NCBI GenBank assembly: GCA_026125835.1
Contig: JAHCKJ010000149.1
Location: 1-5,709 of the forward strand
DNA length: 5,709 nt
Reading direction: 5' to 3'
Origin: Sphingopyxis sp.
Lineage (GTDB): Bacteria; Pseudomonadota; Alphaproteobacteria; Sphingomonadales; Sphingomonadaceae
A program made the position numbers and the translations under genes. The notes beneath the pieces were generated by a model. The model was not told the origin of the DNA and did no database searches. It saw only the letters and a program-made list of their open reading frames with translations. This document shows, piece after piece, positions 1 through 5,368 of the stretch; positions within the stretch are counted from its first letter, which is position 1; every line of letters starts with the position of its first letter.

Positions 1-354
1 ATCGATTACGAGGTACGGCAGGTGCAGCGCTGGCCGGTGAGAAATTCGCCGCTCGGCGCGCTGCTCGACCCCGACCGTGACCTGACCAGATATGCGAAGG
101 TCATTCCCACCGGCAGCACCGACGTGCTGAGCGTCGAGGTCAAGGATCCGGCGCGGCCCGAATCTGGCACGATCACCATGGTGTTCGTGCGTGACGGAGC
201 GGCGCCCGCAGGGCTGCGCCTGCGCGGCTGGGTCGCGCTCGATTCGCAGAACAACCGGACGCGCATCGACCTCAGCAACCAGAAATTCAACGTCGCGGTC
301 GCCGATTCGGCGTTCCGCTGGACCGATCCGCGCCCGAACAAGCGCGGCCGGTAG
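1..354 (+). CDS. lolA: LolA, outer membrane lipoprotein carrier protein (3' part, cut by window edge)
   Basis: The reading frame is open from base 1 and stops at TAG 352-354, giving the last 117 residues of a protein whose start lies outside the window. LolA is the periplasmic chaperone that takes lipoproteins from the LolCDE transporter in the inner membrane and hands them to the outer membrane. The visible part reads as the second half of the LolA beta-barrel-like fold: YEVRQVQRWPVRNSPLG, then a stretch of alternating hydrophobic strands (VLSVEVKDP, GTITMVFVRD), GWVALDSQNNRTRIDLSN, and a terminal strand with FRWTDPR. The WxxxDxQNxxTxxxLSN and C-terminal FxWxDPR patterns are what I recall of alphaproteobacterial LolA. 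The last residues (PNKRGR) are basic and probably unstructured. The GTG at 22 is an internal codon, not the start. A terminator follows within 25 bp, so this gene appears to end its transcript. Confidence 0.85.
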   Translation: MDYEVRQVQRWPVRNSPLGALLDPDRDLTRYAKVIPTGSTDVLSVEVKDPARPESGTITMVFVRDGAAPAGLRLRGWVALDSQNNRTRIDLSNQKFNVAVADSAFRWTDPRPNKRGR

Positions 355-376
355 TCGAAGCTGAACAAAAAATTCG

Positions 377-414
377 GGCCGGGGCGTTTTCCTGCAAAAT
401 TCCCCGGCCTTTTT
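377..414 (+). terminator. Intrinsic terminator after lolA
   Basis: A perfect 8-bp GC-rich stem, GGCCGGGG (377-384) with CCCCGGCC (402-409), is followed directly by five T (410-414). The loop can extend the stem with TTTT (387-390) pairing AAAA (396-399) past a small internal mismatch. It begins 23 bp after the lolA stop codon, the usual place for a Rho-independent terminator, and suggests lolA is not cotranscribed with xth. Confidence 0.8.
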
Positions 415-448
415 CCGTCGAACCGTCGCCCAGCATCGACGAACTGCA

Positions 449-472
449 AAATTGGCGCTTTGCGGCCAATTT
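449..472. repeat. Perfect 8-bp inverted repeat (hairpin)
   Basis: AAATTGGC (449-456) and GCCAATTT (465-472) are perfect inverted repeats around an 8-nt loop. No T-run follows on either strand, so it does not look like an intrinsic terminator. It is AT-richer than its surroundings. It could be a protein binding site or the 5' hairpin of a transcript covering the following structured region; the sequence does not decide. Confidence 0.45.
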
Positions 473-483
473 CTGTTCAGCTT

Positions 484-646
484 GGCGACAGGGAAAGCGA
501 GCTAATCCAACTCTCGAAGACGCCAACACGGCCCCGGATTTGGGTTTCCCCCTGTTGCCCCACCCGGATTGCCCGGTGTCTTCATTCAAGAGCGTGACGA
601 ACGCTGACCTTGAACCCCCGTTCCACCGCCCCTGGGACGGGGGTTT
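484..646 (+). ncRNA. Possible structured RNA in the lolA-xth gap (tentative)
   Basis: There is no convincing coding frame here, but there is a lot of pairing potential. GGCGACAGGG (484-493) can pair with CCCTGTTGCC (550-559), 10 bp with one G-U. GAAGAC (516-521) pairs GTCTTC (578-583), and 537-545 pairs 562-570 with three G-U pairs. AGCGT (591-595) pairs ACGCT (601-605) around a GACGA loop, and the strong hairpin at 613-645 ends the region. The first helix conflicts with the next two, so they would be alternative folds. The CCTTGAACC string at 608-616, in front of a hairpin, recalls the 3' side of the 6S RNA central bubble, but I could not build the long closing stem that 6S RNA needs. Sphingomonad 6S genes, as I remember, lie beside zapA rather than here. 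Strand and ends are guesses based on flanking gene direction. Confidence 0.22.
613..646 (+). terminator. Strong hairpin, possible terminator
   Basis: Bases 613-625 (starting AACCCCCGT) pair with 633-645 (ending ACGGGGGTT): 13 bp including one G-U, with a 7-nt loop. The downstream tract is TTTATGATT, poorer in T than a classic terminator, and a separate T6 run occurs further on at 661-666. It may end a short transcript from the preceding region or act as an RNA structural element. Its stability is clear; its function is not. Confidence 0.4.
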
Positions 647-681
647 ATGATTCCCGGCGCTTTTTTGCCGCTAGCGCGGCT

Positions 682-769
682 TTGCGGCACCAGCCCGCTC
701 CCCCACCCGGCCTCTCTACAGCGTATCCTGAAATGGGACGCCGGGTGGGGGAGCGGGCTGGCGCCGCAA
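682..769. repeat. Large palindrome with 30-bp arms upstream of xth
   Basis: Arms 682-711 and 740-769 are inverted repeats of 30 bp with one mismatch (A689/C762). The inner 22 bp (690-711 and 740-761, reading CCAGCCCGCTCCCCCACCCG and onward) are perfect. The loop, 712-739, is 28 nt. No T-run follows the right arm. The element ends 41 bp before the xth start, so any transcript entering xth from upstream would carry a very stable hairpin in its leader. Its size and sequence are typical of dispersed intergenic palindromes (REP- or MITE-like) in GC-rich proteobacteria, but whether other copies exist cannot be seen from one window. Confidence 0.75.
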
Positions 770-810
770 TCGCATTGCGAACAATGCACCGCGCCGATAG
801 AGCCGACCGC

Positions 811-1605
811 ATGACTCGCACCAGCATCGCATCGTGGAATATCAACAGCGTCCGCGCCCGCATCGGCATCGTCGAAAAATTTCTGCGCGAGGAAGCGCCC
901 GACATTTTGTGCCTGCAGGAAACCAAGGTCGAATGCGGCATCTTTCCCAAGGATATGTTCCAGTCGCTAGGCTATGAACACATCATCACCCACGGCCAGC
1001 GGATGCACCATGGCGTTGCGATCGTCAGCAAGGTGCCGCTGGCCGACGTACGCAAATATGACTGGCAGGCCAATGGCGAGGCGCGCCATGTCGGCGTGAC
1101 GCTGCCCTCGGGGGTGCGGCTCGACAATGTCTATATCCCCGCGGGCGGCGACATTCCCGATCGCGAGCTCAACCCCAAATTCGGCCAGAAGCTCGATTTC
1201 TTTGGCCGGATGACCGAGTGGTCAGGGGCGCTGAACGGCACCCCGACAGTGCTGACCGGAGATTTCAACGTCGCGCCGCTGGAAAGCGACGTGTGGAACC
1301 ACAAGGCGCTGCTCGACGTCGTCAGCCACACCCCGATCGAGGTCGAAACGCTCGCGCGGTTGCAGGCGGCGTCGAACTGGGTCGACCTAGGTCGCCATTT
1401 CGTCGCCGCGCCGACCCCGCTGTTCACCTGGTGGAGTTACCGCGCCAAAGATTGGGAAGCATCGAACCGCGGCCGCCGCCTCGACCATATGTGGGTGACC
1501 CCCGACCTCGTCGACAAGGCGGTGTCGCACCGCATCGTCCAGCCTGCCCGCAGCTGGGATCGGCCGTCGGATCATATTCCGCTGGTTACGGAATTCGCCT
1601 TTTGA
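811..1605 (+). CDS. xth: Exodeoxyribonuclease III (AP endonuclease)
   Basis: This 264-residue cytoplasmic DNA-repair enzyme belongs to the exonuclease-endonuclease-phosphatase fold family. It cuts the backbone 5' of abasic sites and has 3'-5' exonuclease and 3'-phosphatase activity in base-excision repair. All metal-binding and catalytic residues of the family are in place: N10 (SWNINSVR), E37 (LQETK), Y108 (VYIPAGG), D151 and N153 (TGDFNVAP), D225 (RRLDHMWV) and H255 (RPSDHIPLV). The length matches E. coli Xth (268 aa). ATG 811 is chosen because the family starts only a few residues before SWNINS; the frame stays open upstream to a TTG at 610, but that stretch is the palindrome region and does not look like protein. 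No clear Shine-Dalgarno is visible. A loose TTGCGA (775-780), 17-bp spacer, TAGAGC (798-803) could start a nearly leaderless transcript, a weak guess. The stop codon overlaps the ribA start. Confidence 0.95.
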   Translation: MTRTSIASWNINSVRARIGIVEKFLREEAPDILCLQETKVECGIFPKDMFQSLGYEHIITHGQRMHHGVAIVSKVPLADVRKYDWQANGEARHVGVTLPSGVRLDNVYIPAGGDIPDRELNPKFGQKLDFFGRMTEWSGALNGTPTVLTGDFNVAPLESDVWNHKALLDVVSHTPIEVETLARLQAASNWVDLGRHFVAAPTPLFTWWSYRAKDWEASNRGRRLDHMWVTPDLVDKAVSHRIVQPARSWDRPSDHIPLVTEFAF

Positions 1606-2669
1606 CCGATAGCGCGAAGGATTTTGGCGCCCGTCAGGCGGCGCGCGCGATCGACGCGCTGCGGCGCGGGTGGGCGTTTCGTGTCCTCGGCAACGACGGC
1701 GCGCTGGATTTGCTGGCGGTCGAAAGCGCACGCGACGCGGCGCTAACCGAATTTGGCGCAACCGACATCCTGCTGTCGGGCGAACGCGCGGTAACGTTGA
1801 AGCTGACCAATCAGCGCGCTGCGGCGGCGCCCGGACCGGTTCGGCTGGAAAAGGCCGCCCATGACGTCGCAGCGGCGCTGGCGATTGCCGACCCCGCGCT
1901 CGACCTTGCCAACCCGCTCAAGGGACCGTTCCGCACCGTGGCGACCGGCGGCGACAGCGCCGCGGAGGCCGCGATGACGATGGCGCGCCACGCAGGCCTG
2001 CTCCCGGCATTTTTCGTCCGCGAAGCGGCTGGCGAGGCCGAGACATTCTGCACCGCCGACGACGTCGCATCGCTGCTCGACCCAGCGCGGCTGGAAATCG
2101 CCGCGCGCGCGCGGCTGCCCGTCGCGGCGAGCGAAAGCGCCGAAATCATTGCTTTCCGCTCGCCAGAGGAAGCCTCCGACCACGTCGCGCTGGTCATCGG
2201 CCAGCGCGACGGCAATCCCCCCGTCGTCCGCCTGCACAGCGAATGCCTGACCGGCGACGTGCTCGGCAGCCTGAAATGCGATTGCGGGCCGCAGCTCCAC
2301 GCCGCGCTGCACGCGATGTCCGATGCGCCGTGGGGGGTGTTGCTGTATCTGCGGCAGGAGGGACGCGGCATCGGGCTGGTCAACAAGCTGCGCGCCTATG
2401 CGCTGCAGGATCAGGGTTATGACACCGTCGATGCCAATCTGCGGCTCGGTTTTCCGGTCGAAGCGCGCGATTTTGCGATCGCCGGGCGGATGCTGGAGTT
2501 GCTGAACGTCCCGCGCATCCGGCTGATGACCAACAACCCCGAAAAGGTTGCGCGTTTGGAGAAGGAGGGGGTCGAGGTTGTCGAACGCCTGCCGCTCGCG
2601 CTGCCGACCAACAAGTTCAACGAGCAATATCTCTCCACGAAGCGCGACCGGACGGGGCACCAGCTCTAA
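1602..2669 (+). CDS. ribA: GTP cyclohydrolase II with N-terminal RibB-like domain
   Basis: RibA opens the imidazole ring of GTP to give 2,5-diamino-6-ribosylamino-4(3H)-pyrimidinone 5'-phosphate, formate and pyrophosphate, the first committed step of riboflavin synthesis. The C-terminal domain (about 195-355) is complete: zinc cysteines C215, C226 and C228 in SECLTGDVLGSLKCDCG, then YLRQEGRGIGL (249-259), the catalytic tyrosine Y266 in RAYALQD, R289, TNNPEKV (310-316) and the terminal NEQYLSTK. The position matching E. coli D126 is E287. Residues 1-190 resemble a degenerate DHBP synthase: AIDALRRGW near the start and an SAAEAAMTMARHAGL segment like the HTEAAVDLARLAGL part of RibB, but without the acidic REDEGD-type active-site stretch. 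The start is TTG 1602, overlapping the xth stop (TTGA), with a weak ACGGA 5' of it. I see no other start nearby. The protein is 355 aa, against about 200 for plain RibA. The gene is probably cotranscribed and coupled with xth; there is no FMN riboswitch between them. Confidence 0.93.
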   Translation: MTDSAKDFGARQAARAIDALRRGWAFRVLGNDGALDLLAVESARDAALTEFGATDILLSGERAVTLKLTNQRAAAAPGPVRLEKAAHDVAAALAIADPALDLANPLKGPFRTVATGGDSAAEAAMTMARHAGLLPAFFVREAAGEAETFCTADDVASLLDPARLEIAARARLPVAASESAEIIAFRSPEEASDHVALVIGQRDGNPPVVRLHSECLTGDVLGSLKCDCGPQLHAALHAMSDAPWGVLLYLRQEGRGIGLVNKLRAYALQDQGYDTVDANLRLGFPVEARDFAIAGRMLELLNVPRIRLMTNNPEKVARLEKEGVEVVERLPLALPTNKFNEQYLSTKRDRTGHQL

Positions 2670-2676
2670 CAGAGCT

Positions 2677-2760
2677 CGTCATTGCGAGGAGCGAAGCGAC
2701 GCGGCAATCCAGAGCCCGGCGTCCACCGCTCTGGATTGCTTCGCTTCGCTCGCAATGACG
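2677..2760. repeat. Palindromic dispersed-type repeat between convergent genes
   Basis: The left arm (2677-2715) starts CGTCATTGCGA and the right arm (2728-2760) ends TCGCAATGACG. The arms match except that the left has an extra GAG (2689-2691 region) and CGCG in place of a single A; the inner ends CCAGAGC and GCTCTGG also pair. The loop, 2716-2727, is 12 nt. The GTCATTGCGAG...GCAATCCAGAG wording is one I recall as a common intergenic palindrome in alphaproteobacteria and other proteobacteria. It starts 8 bp after the ribA stop and ends 18 bp before the stop of the opposing response-regulator gene. It could therefore serve as a two-way transcription stop, though neither side has a proper T-run. 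Confidence 0.8.
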
Positions 2761-2777
2761 CTGTTTATTATGCTAAC

Positions 2778-3584
2778 TCAATGCACGAACCGCGCCACCA
2801 CGTCGCGGTAGCTGCGGCTGACCTTCACCTGCGCGCCCGAACCCAGCACCAGGAAACATTCGCCGTTGGTGTGCGGCTTGACCTGCTTCACCTGTGACAG
2901 GTTGACGATCGTCGAGCGATGCACGCGCTGGAAGTTGCGCGGGTCAAGCCGCTTTTCCAGATCCTTCATCGTCTCGCGCAGGATCAGGCTGTTGTCGGCG
3001 GTATAGATGCACATATAATCGCCCGCGGCGTCGATGCGTTCGATGCTGTCGACATCGACGCGGAAAATCTGGCCGCGATCCTTGATATTGATCATCTTTT
3101 CATAGCGATCGGCGGCGTGCGCGTCGGGCTGCGCCTCGGCATCATAATCATCGACCGCTTCGGGCGCGACTTCGGCAAGGACATTCTTCAGCCGTTCGAC
3201 CTCGGCGGCGCCGCGCTTTTCGATGAGGCGCTGGCGGACGCGGTCGAGCGCGTCGGCCAGCCGTTCGGGTTCGACCGGCTTGACCAGATAATCGACCGCC
3301 TGCGCCTCGAAGGCACGGATCGCATGGTCCGAATAAGCGGTAACGAACACGACCAGCGGCGGTTCGACCTCCATCAGTCCCTGGATCACCGAAAAGCCGT
3401 CGAACCCCGGCATCTGGATGTCGAGAAACACCAGGTCGGGTTTGTGCGTCTTGATCTTGCGGATCGCTTCGCGACCGTTTTGCGCGGTGTCGACGATTTC
3501 GACATCGCTGTGCGCTTCGAGCCGCAGTTGCAGGCCCTGGGTCGCCAGTTTTTCGTCATCCACCAGGATGGTTCTGATCGTCAT
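2778..3584 (-). CDS. LytTR-family response regulator
   Basis: This 268-residue protein has an N-terminal receiver domain (about 3-120) and a C-terminal LytTR DNA-binding domain (about 163-268). Receiver hallmarks are all visible: acidic pair D9/D10, phospho-acceptor D55 in VFLDIQMPGFDG, T82 in FVTAY and K102 in YLVKPVE. The linker (about 125-160) is acidic and variable. The LytTR part includes VDSIERIDAAGDYMCIY, LEKRLDPRNFQRVHRSTIVN and the terminal VKVSRSYRDVVARF, typical of the AlgR/AgrA/LytR class, which binds DNA through beta strands rather than a helix-turn-helix. The ATG (3584) overlaps the TGA of the upstream kinase gene as ATGA, which fixes the start and implies coupled translation of a cognate pair. 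It probably activates a small set of promoters once phosphorylated by that kinase; the targets are unknown. Confidence 0.93.
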   Translation of the reverse strand: MTIRTILVDDEKLATQGLQLRLEAHSDVEIVDTAQNGREAIRKIKTHKPDLVFLDIQMPGFDGFSVIQGLMEVEPPLVVFVTAYSDHAIRAFEAQAVDYLVKPVEPERLADALDRVRQRLIEKRGAAEVERLKNVLAEVAPEAVDDYDAEAQPDAHAADRYEKMINIKDRGQIFRVDVDSIERIDAAGDYMCIYTADNSLILRETMKDLEKRLDPRNFQRVHRSTIVNLSQVKQVKPHTNGECFLVLGSGAQVKVSRSYRDVVARFVH

Positions 3585-4705
3585 GTCGGTTCGGTTCCAA
3601 TCGTCATCTGCCCGTCGGGCTGAAACGGAAACTCGATAACCACCGTGAACCCGCCATCAGCGCCCCGTCGGGCATCGAACCGGTGCTGGTCGCCAAAAGC
3701 TTGCGCCAGACGGTCCCTGATATTGGCTAAACCCACGCCGGTCGATTCCGTTGCAAGGCTGGTCGTGGGGTCGCTGCCATCGGCTGGCAATCCCGTGCCG
3801 GTGTCGGACACGGCAATCCGAACATTTTTACCGGCAAGCTGCGCCGAAACCGTGATATCGGCCCCCTCTTCCTGCGGAGTGACCGCATATTTGATCGCGT
3901 TTTCGACCAAAGGTTGCAGCAACAACGAGGGCAAGCGCGCGCGCGCCACAACCGGGTCGATCGCAAAATGCGGGCGCAGCCGCTCCTCGAACCGCATCTT
4001 TTCGATGTCGAGATACAGCTTCAGCGTCTCGATCTCCTGCGCCAGCGTCACCTGCGCCGTCGGTTCGTTCGCCAGCGTATAGCGCAGGAACGCCGACAAC
4101 CGCGACAGCATCGCGTTGGCGGGTTCGGTTTGCTTCAGCAGCACCAATGTCGAAATGCTGTTCAGCGTGTTGAACAGGAAATGCGGATTGAGCTGATAAC
4201 GCAGCATCGCAAGCTGCGCCGACGCCGCCTGCGCCTCGAGCCGGATGACGCGGTCATTCTGTTCCTCGAGCTGGAGGAAATAGTTGATCGCGAAATAGAG
4301 CGCCGACCAGGCCGCAAGCGACGTCGCGTTGATATACATGGCGCCGAGCAACAGGCTGGTGAAACCGACCGTGCTGGCAGGGTTCTGGATCTGCGCGACC
4401 CATGCGTCGATGAACGCCCAAAGCGCGGTCGCCAGCCCCGCCAGCCCGAAGCTGACCCCCCACATGAGCAACGGCCGCCGACTGATAAGGGCGCGATAGC
4501 AAACCGCCAGGATCAAGGTCAGCGAAAAGCCCGTAATCGCCGAAATTGTCTGCGGAATCAAAAAGGTGAACGGCTGGCCATAGGCAAGCCCCGATACACC
4601 GCGCAGCCCCAGCCACGCGGTCCAGCCGAGGATCTGGAGGTTCCAGAACGCCCGGACCTTGTTGTCGAAAAACGGGCCCGGCGAAGACAGGTGGAACAGC
4701 GGCAT
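3581..4705 (-). CDS. Membrane sensor histidine kinase, LytS/YehU type
   Basis: A 374-residue inner-membrane kinase, partner of the LytTR regulator that follows with a 4-bp overlap. The N-terminal half is hydrophobic, with four or so membrane spans (about 19-36, 47-72, 79-102 and 113-144) and no recognisable extracytoplasmic sensor domain. A short coiled coil follows (about 145-168, QLEEQNDRVIRLEAQ). The catalytic part is of the His_kinase plus HATPase_c type: phospho-acceptor H175 in LNPHFLFNTLNSIS, N-box N269 in PLVENAIKYA, G1 box DTGTG (301-305) and G2 box GVGLANIRDRL (323-333). The start is placed at ATG 4705 (MPLFHLSSPG). A longer frame begins at 4807, but its extra 34 residues are Arg/Pro-rich and would run into the upstream HxlR coding region. 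No clear Shine-Dalgarno is seen before 4705, so the start is moderately sure. The signal sensed is unknown. Confidence 0.9.
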   Translation of the reverse strand: MPLFHLSSPGPFFDNKVRAFWNLQILGWTAWLGLRGVSGLAYGQPFTFLIPQTISAITGFSLTLILAVCYRALISRRPLLMWGVSFGLAGLATALWAFIDAWVAQIQNPASTVGFTSLLLGAMYINATSLAAWSALYFAINYFLQLEEQNDRVIRLEAQAASAQLAMLRYQLNPHFLFNTLNSISTLVLLKQTEPANAMLSRLSAFLRYTLANEPTAQVTLAQEIETLKLYLDIEKMRFEERLRPHFAIDPVVARARLPSLLLQPLVENAIKYAVTPQEEGADITVSAQLAGKNVRIAVSDTGTGLPADGSDPTTSLATESTGVGLANIRDRLAQAFGDQHRFDARRGADGGFTVVIEFPFQPDGQMTIGTEPT

Positions 4706-4763
4706 GGGTTGGCGCAAGGCTGTGCGGGTCAGCGGTGGGCGGGGGCGAGAGGACAGATCCCGC

Positions 4764-4782
4764 GGCCGCTCATTCAGCGGCC
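4764..4782 (-). other. Hairpin spanning the HxlR-gene stop codon
   Basis: AGCGGCC (4776-4782) and GGCCGCT (4764-4770) are a perfect 7-bp inverted repeat around a 5-nt loop that contains most of the TGA stop (4770-4772). It is not followed by a T-run on the minus strand, so it is not an intrinsic terminator. It could protect the upstream message end, weaken read-through into the kinase gene, or be chance in GC-rich sequence. Confidence 0.4.
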
Positions 4783-5291
4783 ACGGGCGCCAGGGCGCCA
4801 TCGGCACGCGCCCGCGCCTGCCCCAGCGGCTGCAATTCGGCGCGGTGTTTCCACAGCAGTTCCTTGTAACCGATCACCCGGCCGTCATGCGCCGTCAGGG
4901 TGACCGGGCCGATCGGCTGCTCGTCGCGGGCATCGACCAGCACCGGGGTCGACGGCACGCCGGCGCCCCATTTTTCGCCCCACTGGCGCAGCGCGATCAT
5001 CGCGGGCAGCAGTTCGATACCCTTTTGCGTCAATTGGTACCGCACCTTGCGGCGGTCCTCGGTCATCACCTCGCGCGCCATGATGCCATGATCGACCAGC
5101 CGCGACAGCCGGTTCGACAATATGTTGCGCGCGATGTTCAGTTCCTGCTGGAACTCCTCGAAATGGTGCACCCCGTTAAAGGCGGCGCGCAGGATCATGA
5201 ACGACCAGCGCTCTCCCATCGCTTCCAGGGCGAGCGGCAGGGCGCAATTGCCCCCGTCCATGTCGTTCAATACTTCGCGTAATTTTCCCAT
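4770..5291 (-). CDS. HxlR-family winged-helix transcriptional regulator
   Basis: This 173-residue cytoplasmic DNA-binding protein probably acts as a dimer. The winged-helix core (about 16-108) shows the family pattern: conserved Cys C16, then ALEAMGERWSFMILRAAFNG, the recognition region FEEFQQELNIARNILSNRLSRLVDHGI, the wing EDRRKVRYQLTQKG, and the dimer-forming LLPAMIALRQWGEKWG. In some HxlR proteins (YodB, HypR) the N-terminal cysteine senses quinones or oxidants; C16 sits at that place, but whether it is reactive here is inference. Residues 110-173 form a tail beyond the usual 110-120 residues, with VLVDARDEQPIGPVTLTAHDG and an Ala/Arg-rich end. ATG 5291 has a fair ribosome site (TAGGG, 7 nt upstream). 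A later ATG (M11) is possible but has no better support. A likely operator lies upstream, and the kinase gene follows after 64 bp. Confidence 0.9.
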   Translation of the reverse strand: MGKLREVLNDMDGGNCALPLALEAMGERWSFMILRAAFNGVHHFEEFQQELNIARNILSNRLSRLVDHGIMAREVMTEDRRKVRYQLTQKGIELLPAMIALRQWGEKWGAGVPSTPVLVDARDEQPIGPVTLTAHDGRVIGYKELLWKHRAELQPLGQARARADGALAPVAAE

Positions 5292-5331
5292 AACCCAGCC
5301 CTAACGTAAAAGTCGGCGCGCGCATCATAAA

Positions 5332-5359
5332 AATATAGAGCCTGCGTTGCGTTTCGCAA
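5332..5359 (-). promoter_or_regulatory. Probable promoter of the HxlR gene
   Basis: On the minus strand, TTGCGA (5359-5354) and TATATT (5337-5332) are separated by 16 bp, a fair sigma-70-type -35/-10 pair in an AT-rich patch of an otherwise GC-rich region. Transcription would begin near 5325, giving a leader of about 35 nt before ATG 5291 that contains the TAGGG ribosome site. The -35 lies inside the palindrome at 5345-5361. Confidence 0.5.
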
Positions 5360-5361
5360 CG
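5345..5361. promoter_or_regulatory. Palindromic operator candidate overlapping the -35
   Basis: CGTTGCG (5345-5351) and CGCAACG (5355-5361) are perfect inverted repeats around TTT. The site overlaps the proposed -35 of the HxlR gene, the usual position for a repressor, so self-repression by the HxlR protein is a natural guess. Its size (17 bp, two half-sites) fits a winged-helix dimer. Confidence 0.5.
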
Positions 5362-5368
5362 GGATAGA

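Noticed and set aside
484..666. Firm call of 6S RNA (ssrS)
   Set aside because: Only a short motif and hairpin recall 6S; no long closing stem could be paired, and the expected zapA neighbour is absent from the window.
610..810. N-terminal extension of the xth frame from TTG 610
   Set aside because: The extra 67 codons run through the 613-645 hairpin and the 682-769 palindrome, have no ExoIII-like content, and the family begins a few residues before SWNINS, which ATG 811 provides.
1218..1601. Upstream extension of the ribA frame inside xth
   Set aside because: It is the out-of-frame shadow of the xth coding region, Arg/Pro-rich, and unlike any RibA N-terminus.
1560..1610. FMN riboswitch before ribA
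   Set aside because: The ribA start overlaps the xth stop, leaving no leader, and no FMN-element conserved blocks are present.
1743..2660. 305-residue open frame on the minus strand opposite ribA
   Set aside because: It is antisense to a clear RibA with zinc cysteines and catalytic motifs; its translation is Arg/Gln/Val-rich with no recognisable family. Such frames are common opposite GC-rich genes.
2919..3623. 234-residue plus-strand open frame opposite the response regulator
   Set aside because: It is a shadow of the LytTR regulator; the long runs of Asp, Ile and Val arise from the opposite-strand codons and no domain is visible.
4706..4807. Start of the kinase at 4807
   Set aside because: It would add 34 Arg/Pro-rich residues and overlap the end of the HxlR gene; ATG 4705 sits just before the hydrophobic region and is more natural.
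3914..4903. 329-residue plus-strand open frame opposite the kinase
   Set aside because: It is extremely Arg/Gln-rich, antisense to a kinase with H, N, G1 and G2 boxes, and therefore a codon-bias shadow.
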